64,000 nucleotides of DNA from Microbacterium pullorum (GCF_014836535.1 NZ_JACSQP010000002.1:310001-374000); one strand, 5' to 3'. Positions 1-11,232 are shown, numbered from the stretch's first letter. The notes: generated by a model from the sequence alone, not told the origin. Numbers and translations: made by a program.

Positions 1-507
1 GGCATCGGCGGGCTCGGCCACGTGGCCGTGCAGTACGCCCGCGCCATGGGCATGCGCGTCGCCGCCGTCGACATCGACGACGACAAGCTGTTCCTTGCCC
101 GCCGTCACGGCGCCGAGATCACCGTCAACGCGGCCAAGACCGACCCCATCGCCGAGATCCAGGAGCGCATCGGCGGTGCGCACGGTGTGCTGGTCACGGC
201 CGTGCACCCGCAGGCGTTCGCCCAGGGCACCGGCATGAGCCGCCGCGGCGGCACCGTGGTGTTCGTCGGCCTCCCCCCGGGGAAGTTCCCCGCCGACATC
301 TTCGACACCGTGCTGCGGGCCATCACGATCCGCGGCTCGATCGTCGGAACCCGTCAGGACATGGTCGAGGCGCTGGACTTCTTCGCCCGCGGCGAGATCC
401 ACCCGACGGTGTCGGTCGAGCGACTCGAAGACATCAACGACATCTTCGAGCGCATGGAGCAGGGCAAGATCGAGGGGCGCATCGTCATGCGCTACCCGCA
501 GCCCTGA
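1..507 (+). CDS. adhP: Zinc-type alcohol dehydrogenase, C-terminal part (5' end outside window)
   Basis: The reading frame is open from the first base, so the gene starts upstream of the window; 168 codons plus stop are present. It opens with the nucleotide-binding glycine motif GIGGLGHVAVQYA, followed by an acidic stretch (AAVDIDDDK) ending the second beta strand of a Rossmann fold. The rest matches the C-terminal half of AdhP-like medium-chain dehydrogenases, which oxidise primary alcohols with NAD. The catalytic zinc ligands would lie in the missing N-terminal half. It converges with the next gene across a strong hairpin. The family is clear; substrate preference is not visible. Confidence 0.9.
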   Translation, partial: GIGGLGHVAVQYARAMGMRVAAVDIDDDKLFLARRHGAEITVNAAKTDPIAEIQERIGGAHGVLVTAVHPQAFAQGTGMSRRGGTVVFVGLPPGKFPADIFDTVLRAITIRGSIVGTRQDMVEALDFFARGEIHPTVSVERLEDINDIFERMEQGKIEGRIVMRYPQP

Positions 508-526
508 TCAACTGAATCAGCATCGC

Positions 527-563
527 CGACTGCCGGTGTGGGCCTCGCTCACACCGGCAGTCG
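527..563. terminator. Bidirectional hairpin terminator
   Basis: A perfect 14-bp stem (527-540 with 550-563) encloses a 9-nt loop between two convergent genes. It overlaps the last codons of the leftward gene and has no long T run, so intrinsic strength is uncertain, but its position fits a shared terminator. Confidence 0.65.
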
Positions 564-1766
564 CATCTCACGCGTCTCAGGGTTCGAGGCCACGACAGCA
601 GACAGCGCGGCATCGAGATCGGCCCGCAGGTCATCGATATCCTCGAGTCCCACCGACAGCCGCAGCAGCGCGGCGGACGGCCGCGCCTGCGCCGCCACCG
701 GCCGGTGGGTGAGGGCGGCGGGATGCTGGATGAGCGAATCCACGCCCCCGAGCGACACGGCGTGCGTGAACAGCCGCACCGCGCCCGCGACGGCCGATGC
801 CGCGGCATAGCCCCCGCGCAGTTCGACGGCGATCATCGCGCCGCCGCCGCTCAGCTGACGCGTCAGCAGCCCGCGCGGGTCGCCGTGCAGGCCCGGGTAG
901 TGCATCCGCGAGACCGCGGGATGCGTGTCGAGCCACGCCGCCAGCTTCTCCGCCGTCTGCTGCTGGGCGCGCATGCGCACCGGCAGCGTGGCGAGACCCC
1001 GGTGCATGAGGTAGGCGCCGAGCGGATGCAGCAGCGCGCCGGTGATGGCGCGCACGCGCCGCAGCGCCTCGGCGGTCTCCTCCGAGCACGCGATGACGCC
1101 GGCCATCGCATCGCCGTGTCCGCCCAGATACTTCGTGCCGCTGTGCAGCGACATCGCCGCACCCAGCGCCAGCGGCCGCTGCAGCACGGGCGTGGCGAAG
1201 GTGTTGTCCACGAGCACGGGCACACCGGCGGAGTCTGCGACGACCGCCGCGATGTCGACGAGTTCGAGGGTGGGATTGGCGGGGGTCTCGAGCACGACCA
1301 GGCCGGTGTCGGGGCGCAGCGACCCCGCCACCTCGGCCTCTGAGCAGAACGTCACCTCGTTGCCCAGCAGGCCGCTCGCCAGCAGGTGGTCGGTGCCGCC
1401 GTACAGCGGACGCACCGCGACGATGTGGGGCCGGCCGACCGCTTGTGTGTGCGCGAGGATCGCCGCCGTGGTCGCGGCCATGCCCGACGCGAAGGCGACC
1501 GCCGCCTCGGCGCCTTCCAGCAGCGCGAGCGCCGCTTCGAACCGCGCGACGGTCGGGTTCCACAGTCGCGCGTAGACCATGCTGCCGTCGTCGGTCGGGC
1601 GCCCGCCGGTGGCGAGGGTCTCGTAGCTGTCGCCGCCACGCTCGACGTCGGGCAGGGGGTTGGTCGTCGACAGGTCGATCGGGGCTGCATGCACGCCCAG
1701 GGCGGCGAAGTCCTCACGTCCGGCGTGGACCGCCACCGTATCGGGATGCCAGTTCTCAGAGTTCAT
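549..1766 (-). CDS. PLP-dependent transsulfuration enzyme (Cys/Met metabolism family)
   Basis: A 405-residue member of the Cys/Met-metabolism PLP family, which includes cystathionine gamma-synthases, cystathionine lyases and methionine gamma-lyases. The Schiff-base lysine is about residue 212 in SLHSGTKYLGGHGD, and the family's RLWNPT and FASGMAA motifs are present. The ATG at 1766 (MNSENWHPDT) was chosen because the longer frame upstream runs through the divergent regulator's promoter and has no family similarity. It is divergent from an Lrp/AsnC regulator 112 bp away, an arrangement typical of amino-acid genes controlled by that neighbour. The exact reaction (synthase or lyase) cannot be told from sequence alone. 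Confidence 0.88.
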   Translation of the reverse strand: MNSENWHPDTVAVHAGREDFAALGVHAAPIDLSTTNPLPDVERGGDSYETLATGGRPTDDGSMVYARLWNPTVARFEAALALLEGAEAAVAFASGMAATTAAILAHTQAVGRPHIVAVRPLYGGTDHLLASGLLGNEVTFCSEAEVAGSLRPDTGLVVLETPANPTLELVDIAAVVADSAGVPVLVDNTFATPVLQRPLALGAAMSLHSGTKYLGGHGDAMAGVIACSEETAEALRRVRAITGALLHPLGAYLMHRGLATLPVRMRAQQQTAEKLAAWLDTHPAVSRMHYPGLHGDPRGLLTRQLSGGGAMIAVELRGGYAAASAVAGAVRLFTHAVSLGGVDSLIQHPAALTHRPVAAQARPSAALLRLSVGLEDIDDLRADLDAALSAVVASNPETREMRLPV

Positions 1767-1832
1767 GGCCCCATGATGCGCGAATCGCAGGCTTCTGGGC
1801 TGATGTCCGCACGCTACGCTGACCACAGCCCT

Positions 1833-1857
1833 GGATGCCGTGTTTCGTGCGGCATCC
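1833..1857. promoter_or_regulatory. Hairpin in divergent promoter region
   Basis: An 8-bp inverted repeat (GGATGCCG at 1833-1840, CGGCATCC at 1850-1857) lies between the transsulfuration gene and the Lrp-type regulator, just before the regulator's ribosome-binding site. It may be an operator or an mRNA hairpin. The same word is common throughout this genome, which weakens the inference. Confidence 0.3.
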
Positions 1858-1878
1858 ACCCCTCTCGGAGGCACTGTC

Positions 1879-2364
1879 TTGGCCAGATCACAACCCGATG
1901 TCGGTGAGGTCGACGACGTCGATCTCGCGATCCTCGCGGTGCTGACCGCGCGCGCGGACATCACCAACAAGGCGCTGGCCGAGCGACTGCACCTCGCGGA
2001 GTCCACGTGCGCGCACCGCGTACGGGTGCTGCGCCGGCGCGGCCTCATCATCGACACGCGGGCCCGGGTGGACATCGCCGCCCTCGGCTTTCCGCTGCGC
2101 GCGGTGGTGAACGTGCGCCTGGGCAGCCACACCAAGGCCGGGGTGACGCAGCTGTTCCAGGCGCTCACCCAGATCCCCGGGGTGATCGAGGTCTTCCACG
2201 TGGCCGGCGAGGACGACTTCGTGCTGCACGTGGCTGCCGCCGATGCTCATGCCCTGCGCGACCTCGTGCTCGAGCACATCACCGTGCACCCGAGTGTGCG
2301 CTCCACCGAGACGCACCTCGTCTTCGACCGGCGCGACGGTGTCGGGGTGCTGCCTGCGGGCTGA
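1879..2364 (+). CDS. Lrp/AsnC-family transcriptional regulator
   Basis: A 161-residue protein with an N-terminal helix-turn-helix (roughly residues 13-60, ADITNKALAERLHLAEST) and a C-terminal RAM/AsnC ligand-binding domain (VVNVRLGSHTKAGV onward). Family members sense amino acids and often control divergent metabolic genes; here the target is probably the transsulfuration enzyme and the gene itself. The TTG at 1879 was chosen because CGGAGG sits 8 nt upstream. A frame-consistent ATG-like start at 1840 would add 13 residues with no family match and no ribosome-binding site. Confidence 0.85.
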   Translation: MARSQPDVGEVDDVDLAILAVLTARADITNKALAERLHLAESTCAHRVRVLRRRGLIIDTRARVDIAALGFPLRAVVNVRLGSHTKAGVTQLFQALTQIPGVIEVFHVAGEDDFVLHVAAADAHALRDLVLEHITVHPSVRSTETHLVFDRRDGVGVLPAG

Positions 2365-2370
2365 CCCGCG

Positions 2371-2700
2371 TCAGGAACGCACGAGACGCGCGATGGCTGC
2401 CGTGGCCTCGGCGATCTTGATATCCGCTTCGTCGCCCCCGAGGCGCGCCGCGTCCACGACGCAGTGCTTCAGGTGATCGTCGAGGAGCCCCACCGCCACC
2501 GAGTTCAGCGCGCTGGTGAGCGCACTGATCTGCGTGAGGATGTCGATGCAGTACTTCTCGTCGTCGATCATCTTGTGCACGCCCCTGGCCTGCCCCTCGA
2601 TGCGCTTGAGACGGTTGAGGTACTTGTCCTTGTCGGTGATGTAGCCGTGCGTGTGTCCGTGCGCGTCGTGCGCGTCGTGCGCGTCGTCTGCGGTCGTCAT
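2371..2700 (-). CDS. csoR: CsoR-type copper-sensing repressor
   Basis: A 109-residue all-helical DUF156 repressor. The copper ligands of the CsoR subfamily are present with canonical spacing: Cys51, His76 and Cys80 (KYC, then DDHLKHC). Cu(I) binding releases CsoR from GC-tract palindromes, and two such palindromes precede the operon. Its ATG overlaps the last codon of copA by 4 nt (ATGA), so it is the last gene of copZ-copA-csoR and probably autoregulated. The N-terminus (residues 5-18) is an unusual [14 protein letters not shown] stretch encoded by a 9-bp tandem repeat, possibly an extra metal-binding tail. Confidence 0.93.
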   Translation of the reverse strand: MTTADDAHDAHDAHGHTHGYITDKDKYLNRLKRIEGQARGVHKMIDDEKYCIDILTQISALTSALNSVAVGLLDDHLKHCVVDAARLGGDEADIKIAEATAAIARLVRS

Positions 2701-4991
2701 GACACCCGGTCCCTTCGGTGCGAGGTGCTCGTGGTGGCCACGAGAGGTTGGAAGCGGCGCAGCCGCAGGCTGTTGCCCACGACGAAGACACTCGAGAAGG
2801 CCATCGCGGCGCCGGCGATCATGGGGTTCAGCAGACCCAATGCTGCGAGCGGGATGGCAGCCACATTGTAGGCGAAGGCCCAGAACAGGTTCGTCTTGAT
2901 CGTGCGCAGCGTCTTGCGCGACAGCCGCACCGCGTCGGCGGCGGCACGCAGGTCGCCGCGGACGAGAGTGATGTCGGCCGCCTCGATCGCGGCATCCGTG
3001 CCGGTGCCCATCGCCATGCCGAGGTCTGCCTGCGCCAGCGCCGCGGCGTCGTTGACGCCGTCGCCGACCATCGCGACGACCCTGCCCTCGGACTGCAGCC
3101 GGGCCACGACGGCGACCTTGTCGGCGGGCATGACCTCGGCGAACACCTGGTCGATGCCGACCTCGGCGGCGATGTGCGCGGCGACGGCCTGGCTGTCGCC
3201 GGTGAGCAGCACCGGCGTGAGCCCGAGGCGGCGCAGCTGCGCGACGGCGGCGACGCTGGTGGGCTTGGGGCGGTCGGCCACGACGATCGCGCCGCGGGCC
3301 TTGCCATCCCAGGCCACGAGCACCGCGGTCTGCCCGCGCTGCGCCGCGGCCTCCAGAGCCGTCTGCACACCCTCGTCCGGGTGCAGCGCCCAGTCGGCGA
3401 GATGTGCGGCGCGGCCGACGATCACCGCGTGCCCGTCGACGACACCGCTCACGCCCTTGCCCGCAGTGCTGCGGAAATCGGCGACCGCCGCGAGCGGGCC
3501 GGTGCGGTCGACGGCGGCCTGGGCGATCGCGGTGCCGATCGGATGCTCGCTGGCGTGCTCGACCGCACCTGCCAGCCGCAGCACCCGGTCGGGGTCCTCA
3601 CCCTCGGCGGCGGAGACGCCGACCACGCTCATACGACCGGTCGTGACGGTACCGGTCTTGTCGAGCACGATCGTGTCGACGCGGCGCGTGGACTCGAGCA
3701 CCTCGGGTCCTTTGATGAGCACACCCAGCTGCGCTCCGCGGCCGGTGCCCACCAGCAGCGCCGTGGGCGTGGCGAGCCCGAGCGCGCACGGGCAGGCGAT
3801 GATCAGCACCGCGACGGTGGCGGTGAACGCCGCGCTCAGCGGTGCTCCGGCGATGATCCAGCCGGCGAGCGTGCCGAGCGCGATGACGATGACGATGGGG
3901 ACGAAGACGCCGGAGATACGGTCGGCGAGACGCTGCACCTCGGCCTTGCCGGACTGCGCCTGCTCGACCAGCCTGGCCATCTGCGCGAGCTGGGTGTCGG
4001 CGCCCACCCGGGTGGCGCGCACCACGAGCCGGCCACCGGCGTTGACGGTCGCGCCCGTGACGGCATCCCCCGGCGCAACCTCGACCGGCAGCGACTCACC
4101 GGTCAGCAGCGACTCGTCCACCGCCGAGGCGCCGGAGACCACGACGCCGTCCGTGGCGATCTTCTCGCCCGGGCGCACGACGAACTCGTCCCCCACCCGA
4201 AGTTCCGCGACCGGCACGCGGGTCTCGATGCCCTCGCGCAGCACGACGACGTCCTTGGCGCCGAGGTGCAGCAGCGCACGCAGCGCCGCGCCCGCGCGCC
4301 GCTTGGCGCGCTTCTCGACGTAGCGGCCGGCAAGCACGAACATCGTCACGCCCGCCGCGACCTCGAGGTAGATCTGGCCACTGGCGTCGGCGGTGCCGAT
4401 CGTGAACGAGAACGGGTGGGTCATGCCGGTCATCCCGGCGGTGCCGAAGAACAACGCATACAACGACCACAGCAGCGCCGCCCCGGTGCCCATGCTCACC
4501 AGGGTGTCCATCGTGGCCGCGCCGTGGCGCAGGTTGATGGCCGCCGCGCGGTGGAACGGCCACGCACCCCACACCACGACGGGCGCGGCGAGTGCGAGAG
4601 AGAGCCACTGCCAGTTCGGGAACTGCAGCGCCGGGATCATCGACATCAGGATCACCGGCACCGACAGCACGATGGAGCCGATCAGGCGCTGACGCAGCGA
4701 ACGCAGCTCCGGGTCGTCGGCTTCGGCGTCGGAGTCCGTCGCGGACGACTCGGCGTCGGGCAGGACGGGCAGCGCGGCGGTGTATCCGGTCGCCTCGATC
4801 TCGGCGATGACGGCGGCGGCGTCGAGATCGCGGGGCACGGTGACCTGCGCCTTCTCGGTGGCGTAGTTCACCGTCGCCGAGACGCCGTCCATGCGATTGA
4901 GCTTCTTCTCGATGCGCGCGGCGCACGACGAGCACGTCATGCCGCCGATCTCGAATTCGAAGCGCGCCTGGTCTGCGCCGATGCTGCTCAT
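2697..4991 (-). CDS. copA: Copper-exporting P1B-type ATPase
   Basis: A 764-residue heavy-metal P-type ATPase in the inner membrane. In order: a heavy-metal-binding domain with GMTCSSC (residues 17-23), transmembrane segments, actuator domain, the CPC metal-transport motif ([11 protein letters not shown], about residue 398), the phosphorylation site DKTGT (about 442), and [10 protein letters not shown] of the hinge (about 640). CPC plus the CxxC domain indicates Cu(I) export. The ATG at 4991 is preceded by GGGGAG; the longer frame from 5060 would overlap copZ and lacks a ribosome-binding site. It is sandwiched between the copper chaperone and the CsoR repressor, which supports copper as substrate. 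Confidence 0.94.
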   Translation of the reverse strand: MSSIGADQARFEFEIGGMTCSSCAARIEKKLNRMDGVSATVNYATEKAQVTVPRDLDAAAVIAEIEATGYTAALPVLPDAESSATDSDAEADDPELRSLRQRLIGSIVLSVPVILMSMIPALQFPNWQWLSLALAAPVVVWGAWPFHRAAAINLRHGAATMDTLVSMGTGAALLWSLYALFFGTAGMTGMTHPFSFTIGTADASGQIYLEVAAGVTMFVLAGRYVEKRAKRRAGAALRALLHLGAKDVVVLREGIETRVPVAELRVGDEFVVRPGEKIATDGVVVSGASAVDESLLTGESLPVEVAPGDAVTGATVNAGGRLVVRATRVGADTQLAQMARLVEQAQSGKAEVQRLADRISGVFVPIVIVIALGTLAGWIIAGAPLSAAFTATVAVLIIACPCALGLATPTALLVGTGRGAQLGVLIKGPEVLESTRRVDTIVLDKTGTVTTGRMSVVGVSAAEGEDPDRVLRLAGAVEHASEHPIGTAIAQAAVDRTGPLAAVADFRSTAGKGVSGVVDGHAVIVGRAAHLADWALHPDEGVQTALEAAAQRGQTAVLVAWDGKARGAIVVADRPKPTSVAAVAQLRRLGLTPVLLTGDSQAVAAHIAAEVGIDQVFAEVMPADKVAVVARLQSEGRVVAMVGDGVNDAAALAQADLGMAMGTGTDAAIEAADITLVRGDLRAAADAVRLSRKTLRTIKTNLFWAFAYNVAAIPLAALGLLNPMIAGAAMAFSSVFVVGNSLRLRRFQPLVATTSTSHRRDRVS

Positions 4992-5004
4992 GGCTCTCCC
5001 CGAT

Positions 5005-5214
5005 TCAGACGCGGGCGGCGGTGTAGCCGGCCTCGTCGACGGCTGCGATGACGTCGTCATCGGCCAGCGGCGCGGCCGAGGTCACGACGAGGCGACCTTC
5101 CGCGGCGCTGACCTCCACGCCCTCCACCCCGGCGATCTTCGACACCTCGCCTCGCACGGCGGCCTCGCAGTGGCCGCACGACATGCCGGTGACCTGGTAC
5201 TCATTCGTCATCAT
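5005..5214 (-). CDS. copZ: Copper chaperone, heavy-metal-associated domain
   Basis: A 69-residue single-domain metallochaperone with the Cu(I)-binding motif MSCGHC near the N-terminus and a typical beta-alpha-beta-beta-alpha-beta pattern. It would pass copper to the CxxC domain of the adjacent CopA. It is first in the operon, 13 nt upstream of copA. The ATG pair at 5214/5211 follows AGGA by about 7 nt. The upstream extension to 5262 runs through the CsoR-type operator, so it is not coding. Confidence 0.92.
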   Translation of the reverse strand: MMTNEYQVTGMSCGHCEAAVRGEVSKIAGVEGVEVSAAEGRLVVTSAAPLADDDVIAAVDEAGYTAARV

Positions 5215-5244
5215 GAGAATGTCCTCGCTCTTCGTTGTCCCGAA

Positions 5245-5259
5245 TACCCCCGAGGGGTA
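5245..5259. promoter_or_regulatory. CsoR-type operator 1
   Basis: A perfect inverted repeat TACCCC-CGA-GGGGTA lies just upstream of copZ. C-tract/G-tract palindromes flanked by TA are the recognised form of CsoR operators in actinobacteria. Its position fits control of the copZ-copA-csoR operon. Confidence 0.75.
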
Positions 5260-5278
5260 CACTCATCGTAGCAACGGG

Positions 5279-5295
5279 ATACCACCCCAGGGTAT
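5279..5295. promoter_or_regulatory. CsoR-type operator 2
   Basis: A second, less symmetric palindrome (ATACC, 7-nt spacer, GGTAT) lies about 20 bp beyond the first. Two boxes one or two helical turns apart could bind two CsoR tetramers cooperatively. Confidence 0.6.
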
Positions 5296-5389
5296 TCCTG
5301 GACCTACCAGAACGAGACCGTACGGTCAATGCTCTTTCGACGGAAAACCACCTGCGTAGGGTGGAATCAGATGTGAAAAGGCCCCGGTT

Positions 5390-5420
5390 GAGGCGACGAC
5401 GTTCGGGTCGTCGTCGCCTC
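5390..5420 (-). terminator. Hairpin terminator of the acyl-CoA ligase gene
   Basis: An 11-12 bp perfect stem (GAGGCGACGAC at 5390-5400 with 5410-5420) starts 7 nt past the stop codon of the leftward gene. A TTTT run follows about 8 nt later on the minus strand. Confidence 0.65.
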
Positions 5421-5426
5421 CCGGCT

Positions 5427-7136
5427 TCACTTCGTCGACGTGGTCGCGAGAATCTGTTCGCGCACCTCGCGGCGCATCACCTTACCGATGAGCGAGCGGG
5501 GCAGATCGTCCATCTGCACGATGCGCTTGGGCACCTTGTACGCGGCGAGCCGGCTGCGGCAGTAGTCGCGCAGCCCCTCGGGTTCGAGGGTCGCGCCCGA
5601 GCGCAGCACGACGGCAGCGGCGACGTCCTCACCGCCGTGCGAGCGCGGCAGCGCGACGACGGCGGCATCGTCGATGTCGGGGTGCGAGCGCAGGGTGTCC
5701 TCGACTTCGGTGGGCGACACGTTGAAGCCGCCGGTGATGATGAGCTCCTTCAGCCGGTCGACGATCGTCACGAACCCGTCGGGTGAGACCGAGGCGATGT
5801 CACCTGTGCGCAGCCAGCCGTCGGCGAGCAACGTCTCGGCCGTCTCCGCCGGTCGCCGCCAGTACCCCTGGAAGACCTGCGGGCCGCGCACGAGCAGTTC
5901 GCCGGTCTCCCCCAGCGGCCGGTCGACCGTGGGGTCGGCAGGGTCGACGACCCGGATTTCGGTGCTCGGGAACGGGACGCCCACGGTCCCCGGGCGCCGC
6001 GACGGCCCCATGGGGTTGCCGATGGCGATCGGGGAGCTTTCGGTCATGCCGTAGCCCTCGACGAGCAGTCCGCCCGTCGCTTCCTCCCACCGGCGCACCG
6101 TCCCTACCGGCAGGCTCATGGCGCCGGAGATCGAGAAGCGCACCTTCGACAGATCCATCGTCTTGCGGGCGGCGGCGCGGGCGAGCTGCTCGTAGATCGG
6201 CGGCACCGCCGGCAGGAAGGTGGGCGGGCTCTTGCGGGCGGCCTCGGCCGCGAGGCCCACGTCGAACTTCGGGAACAGCACGAGCTTCGCCCCCAGGCTC
6301 ATCGCCGTGGTGAGGCACAGCGTCATCCCGTAGGCGTGGAACAACGGCAGGATCCCGTAGAAGGTCTCCTCGCCCTCGACGAGGCCCGGCACCCACGCGG
6401 CGCCCTGCATCGCGTTGGCCTGCAGATTGCTGTGGCTCAGCATCGCGCCCTTGGGGCTGCCGGTGGTGCCGCTGGTGTACTGCAGCACCGCGATGTCCTC
6501 CAGCGTCGGCCCGGGCACCCGCGAGGAGAGTCGGCCGCGGTCCAGCAGCTTCCGCCACGCGAGGGGATGCCGCAGCTTCGGCGTGCCGGTGAGCGCTGCC
6601 CGCGATTCGCGTGCCTTCGCAATGGGCAGGCGCAACGCCAGGCGCTTCGCGGTGGGCAGCGCCTCGGTCATGTCCACGCTGATGATGCGCGCGGGGCGCA
6701 CGTCGGAGGGGAAGTCGGCGACGGTGTCGACCATCTTGTCCCACACGATCGCGACCTGCGCGCCATGGTCCTCGAACTGATGCCGCAGCTCACGGGCGGT
6801 GTAGAGGGGATTGTGCTCGATGACGATCGCCCCGAGCCGCAGCACCGCGTAGAACGCCACGACGTGCTGTGGGCAGTTGGGCAGCACGATCGCCACTCGG
6901 TCGCCCTTGCTGACGCCGAGTCGGCGCAGTCCCTCGGCGGCGCGTTGGATCTGGTCGCCGAGCTGCGCGTATGTGGTCGTGGCGCCGAAGAATTCCAGCG
7001 CGGGTCGGCGGCCGAACGCCTTCACGGTCGCGGTGATCATCTCGGGCAGCGTCTGGGTGGGCGACTCGATCTCGGCGGGCACCCCCTCCGCATAGGCGGC
7101 TAGCCACGGGCGCGACTGGAAGGGGTTGGTCGACAT
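5427..7136 (-). CDS. Long-chain fatty-acid--CoA ligase (AMP-forming)
   Basis: A 569-residue ANL-superfamily adenylating enzyme that activates a fatty acid via an acyl-adenylate and transfers it to CoA. Visible motifs: the ATP-binding P-loop YTSGTTGSPKGA (about residue 218), GYGMTESSP, the TGD of motif A7 (WLRTGD), the hinge LKELIITGGFNVSP, and the catalytic lysine in GKVMRRE near the C-terminus. The ATG at 7136 begins the family-like N-terminus (MSTNPFQSRPW); the longer frame upstream is not protein-like. It is followed by its own terminator and is monocistronic. Chain-length preference is not visible. Confidence 0.9.
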   Translation of the reverse strand: MSTNPFQSRPWLAAYAEGVPAEIESPTQTLPEMITATVKAFGRRPALEFFGATTTYAQLGDQIQRAAEGLRRLGVSKGDRVAIVLPNCPQHVVAFYAVLRLGAIVIEHNPLYTARELRHQFEDHGAQVAIVWDKMVDTVADFPSDVRPARIISVDMTEALPTAKRLALRLPIAKARESRAALTGTPKLRHPLAWRKLLDRGRLSSRVPGPTLEDIAVLQYTSGTTGSPKGAMLSHSNLQANAMQGAAWVPGLVEGEETFYGILPLFHAYGMTLCLTTAMSLGAKLVLFPKFDVGLAAEAARKSPPTFLPAVPPIYEQLARAAARKTMDLSKVRFSISGAMSLPVGTVRRWEEATGGLLVEGYGMTESSPIAIGNPMGPSRRPGTVGVPFPSTEIRVVDPADPTVDRPLGETGELLVRGPQVFQGYWRRPAETAETLLADGWLRTGDIASVSPDGFVTIVDRLKELIITGGFNVSPTEVEDTLRSHPDIDDAAVVALPRSHGGEDVAAAVVLRSGATLEPEGLRDYCRSRLAAYKVPKRIVQMDDLPRSLIGKVMRREVREQILATTSTK

Positions 7137-7302
7137 ACGTCTATCTTGCCCCCGAGGTGCCGCCGGAACGCTCGGCTGACAGCCAGGTAAACCCCCGGTT
7201 ATACTCCGGCATCCGCATCGATGCAATCGGGTGTTGTGATACGGCGAACCTGGCCTACGGTTCTCGCACCGTGAGCAGTGTCGCTTCTGGGAAGGAATGA
7301 CG

Positions 7303-9072
7303 GTGTCGCAATCCGCTCCCTCCACGGTCACCGGGAACCGGCCGCCGAACGAACTTCCGCCGCGCCAGGCGGCGCTGATGTCGCAGACGCGCGTGCAGGC
7401 GAAGGGCAATCTGCTGGTGCGGTGGCTGACCTCCACCGACCACAAGACCATCGGCTACATGTACATCATCGCCTCCATGCTGTTCTTTCTCCTGGGCGGG
7501 GTGATGGCGCTGGTCATCCGCGCCGAGCTGTTCGAGCCCGGCATGCAGGTGGTGCCGACGAAGGAGCAGTACAACCAGCTGTTCACGATGCACGGCACGA
7601 TCATGCTGCTGTTGTTCGCGACCCCGCTGTTCGCGGGGTTCGCCAATGCGATCATGCCGCTGCAGATCGGTGCCCCCGATGTCGCGTTCCCCAGGCTGAA
7701 CGCCCTGTCCTTCTGGCTCTTCCTCTTCGGGTCGCTGATCGCGCTGTCGGGTTTTCTTACCCCGCAGGGTGCGGCCGCGTTCGGCTGGACCGCGTATCAG
7801 CCCTTGGCCGGCGCGACGTTCTCGCCGGGCGTGGGCGGGAATCTCTGGATGCTGGGCCTCGGCATGAGCGGTTTCGGCACGATCCTCGGCTCGGTCAACT
7901 TCATCACCACCATCATCACGATGCGCGCGCCCGGAATGACGATGTGGCGCATGCCGATCTTCTCGTGGAACACGCTCGTCACGAGCATCCTCGTGATCAT
8001 GGCGTTCCCCGTGCTGGCCGCCGCCCTGTTCTCGGCCGGCGCCGACCGGATCCTCGGGGCGCACATCTTCGATCCGCAGAACGGCGGCGTGCTGCTGTGG
8101 CAGCACCTGTTCTGGTTCTTCGGCCACCCCGAGGTGTACATCATCGCGCTGCCGTTCTTCGGCATCATCTCCGAGATCATCCCGGCGTTCAGCCGCAAGC
8201 CGATCTTCGGTTACAAGACACTGGTCTACGCCACCATCGCGATCGCGGCGCTCTCGGTGGCCGTCTGGGCGCACCACATGTACGTCACCGGTGCCGTGCT
8301 GCTGCCCTTCTTCGCCTTGATGACGATGCTCATCGCAGTGCCGACGGGAGTGAAGATCTTCAACTGGATCGGCACGATGTGGCGCGGGTCGATCACCTTC
8401 GAAACGCCCATGGTGTGGGCGCTCGGCTTTCTCGTGACCTTCGTCTTCGGCGGACTGACGGGCGTGATCCTCGCCTCGCCGCCGCTGGACTTCCAGATCT
8501 CCGACACCTATTTCGTGGTCGCGCACTTCCACTACGTCGTGTTCGGCACCGTGGTGTTCGCGATGTTCGCCGGGTTCTACTTCTGGTGGCCCAAGTGGAC
8601 CGGGCGGATGCTGAACGAGCGCCTGGGCTACGTGCACTTCTGGATGCTGTTCATCGGGTTCCACATGACCTTCCTCGTGCAGCACTGGCTGGGCGTGGAG
8701 GGCATGCCTCGCCGCTACGCGGAGTACTCGGCGCTCGACGGCTTCACGTGGCAGAACCAGATCTCCACCGCGGGCGCCATGCTGCTCGGGGCGTCCATGC
8801 TGCCCTTCCTGTTCAACGTGTGGATCACCGCGCGGAGTGCGCCGACGATCACCGTCAACGATCCCTGGGGGTACGGCGGCTCGCTGGAGTGGGCGACCAG
8901 CTGCCCGCCGCCTCGCCACAACTTCACCACCATCCCCCGCATCCGCAGTGAGCGCCCCGCGTTCGACCTGAACCACCCCGAGGTGGGCATCCCGGTGGGG
9001 GTCGGGCCCGCGACGGATGCACCCGACGCTCCCGTCGTCGATGTGGGGACCGGCGAAGTCAAGACCGACTGA
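7303..9072 (+). CDS. ctaD: Cytochrome c oxidase subunit I (stand-alone copy)
   Basis: A twelve-helix haem-copper oxidase subunit I, about 589 residues, catalytic core of the aa3 terminal oxidase. Seen: [14 protein letters not shown] at the N-terminus, the low-spin haem ligand in MHGTIM, the CuB His and cross-linked Tyr in [10 protein letters not shown] (about residue 270), CuB histidines in WAHHMYVTG, and haem ligands in HFHYVVFG. The GTG at 7303 was chosen because GGAAGG lies 7 nt upstream; the ATG at 7297 is only 1-2 nt from it. No subunit II, III or IV gene is adjacent, so this is a lone copy that must share partners encoded elsewhere or replace a main subunit under special conditions. Confidence 0.93.
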   Translation: MSQSAPSTVTGNRPPNELPPRQAALMSQTRVQAKGNLLVRWLTSTDHKTIGYMYIIASMLFFLLGGVMALVIRAELFEPGMQVVPTKEQYNQLFTMHGTIMLLLFATPLFAGFANAIMPLQIGAPDVAFPRLNALSFWLFLFGSLIALSGFLTPQGAAAFGWTAYQPLAGATFSPGVGGNLWMLGLGMSGFGTILGSVNFITTIITMRAPGMTMWRMPIFSWNTLVTSILVIMAFPVLAAALFSAGADRILGAHIFDPQNGGVLLWQHLFWFFGHPEVYIIALPFFGIISEIIPAFSRKPIFGYKTLVYATIAIAALSVAVWAHHMYVTGAVLLPFFALMTMLIAVPTGVKIFNWIGTMWRGSITFETPMVWALGFLVTFVFGGLTGVILASPPLDFQISDTYFVVAHFHYVVFGTVVFAMFAGFYFWWPKWTGRMLNERLGYVHFWMLFIGFHMTFLVQHWLGVEGMPRRYAEYSALDGFTWQNQISTAGAMLLGASMLPFLFNVWITARSAPTITVNDPWGYGGSLEWATSCPPPRHNFTTIPRIRSERPAFDLNHPEVGIPVGVGPATDAPDAPVVDVGTGEVKTD

Positions 9073-9198
9073 GCGGGGCACCTGGATCGCGAAGCCCGCG
9101 AGCACCAGGACGCCGGCGATGATTTCGGTCGTCCCGAGCGCTGTGGGGCGCCTGCGACAATGGACGGGGACTTCCGACGTCGCCGTGAAAGGCTCCCC

Positions 9199-9546
9199 GT
9201 GAACATCACCCAGCTCGAGCGCTTCGTCGCGGTGGCCGAGCAGCTGCATTTCCCTCGCGCAGCCGAGACGCTCGGCATCCCGCTGGCCTCGCTGTACACC
9301 ACGATCGACAAGCTCGAGGCCGAGGTGGGCCATGCCCTGTTCGCCCGCGACAGCAACGGCACCCGGCTGACCCCGCCCGGTGAGCTGCTGCTGGCCGAGG
9401 CGCGCGAACGCATCGCCACCGCCCCCGCACCCGCCGCCAAGCCCACCGTTCCGGCGGGAGGCAAGGCGAAGGCGTCCAAGGGCAAGGGCCGCGCGCCCGT
9501 GGTCAAGGGTCAGCCGAAGCCGTACAAGAAGCGCCAGGGTCGCTGA
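9199..9546 (+). CDS. Miniature LysR-type HTH protein with basic tail
   Basis: A 115-residue protein. Residues 1-60 are a LysR-type winged helix (ITQLERFVAVAEQLHFPRAA onward), but the ~200-residue effector domain of the family is absent. Instead the chain ends in a Lys/Pro/Gly-rich tail (from about residue 75, GGKAKASKGKGRA). The GTG at 9199 follows GAAAGG by about 7 nt. The shape suggests DNA binding without the usual inducer response, with the tail giving non-specific contacts, but this is inference. It could be a decayed LysR gene, although the intact frame and orderly tail argue against that. Confidence 0.75.
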   Translation: MNITQLERFVAVAEQLHFPRAAETLGIPLASLYTTIDKLEAEVGHALFARDSNGTRLTPPGELLLAEARERIATAPAPAAKPTVPAGGKAKASKGKGRAPVVKGQPKPYKKRQGR

Positions 9547-9567
9547 GCGGCGCCCGACCTTTTCCGA

Positions 9568-11232
<1,665 letters not shown>

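Noticed and set aside
2718-5051. 777-residue open frame opposite copA
   Set aside because: It is antisense to an unmistakable P-type ATPase. High GC makes long shadow frames; composition is Arg/His/Gly-rich and no family is visible.
9073-9170. Minus-strand frame reading TEIIAGVLVLAGFAIQVP, like a membrane-protein fragment
   Set aside because: Too short, with no start or family match; could be a remnant but unsupported.
7255-9333. 692-residue open frame opposite ctaD
   Set aside because: Shadow of the oxidase gene; the sequence is rich in His/Arg/Gln with no domain.
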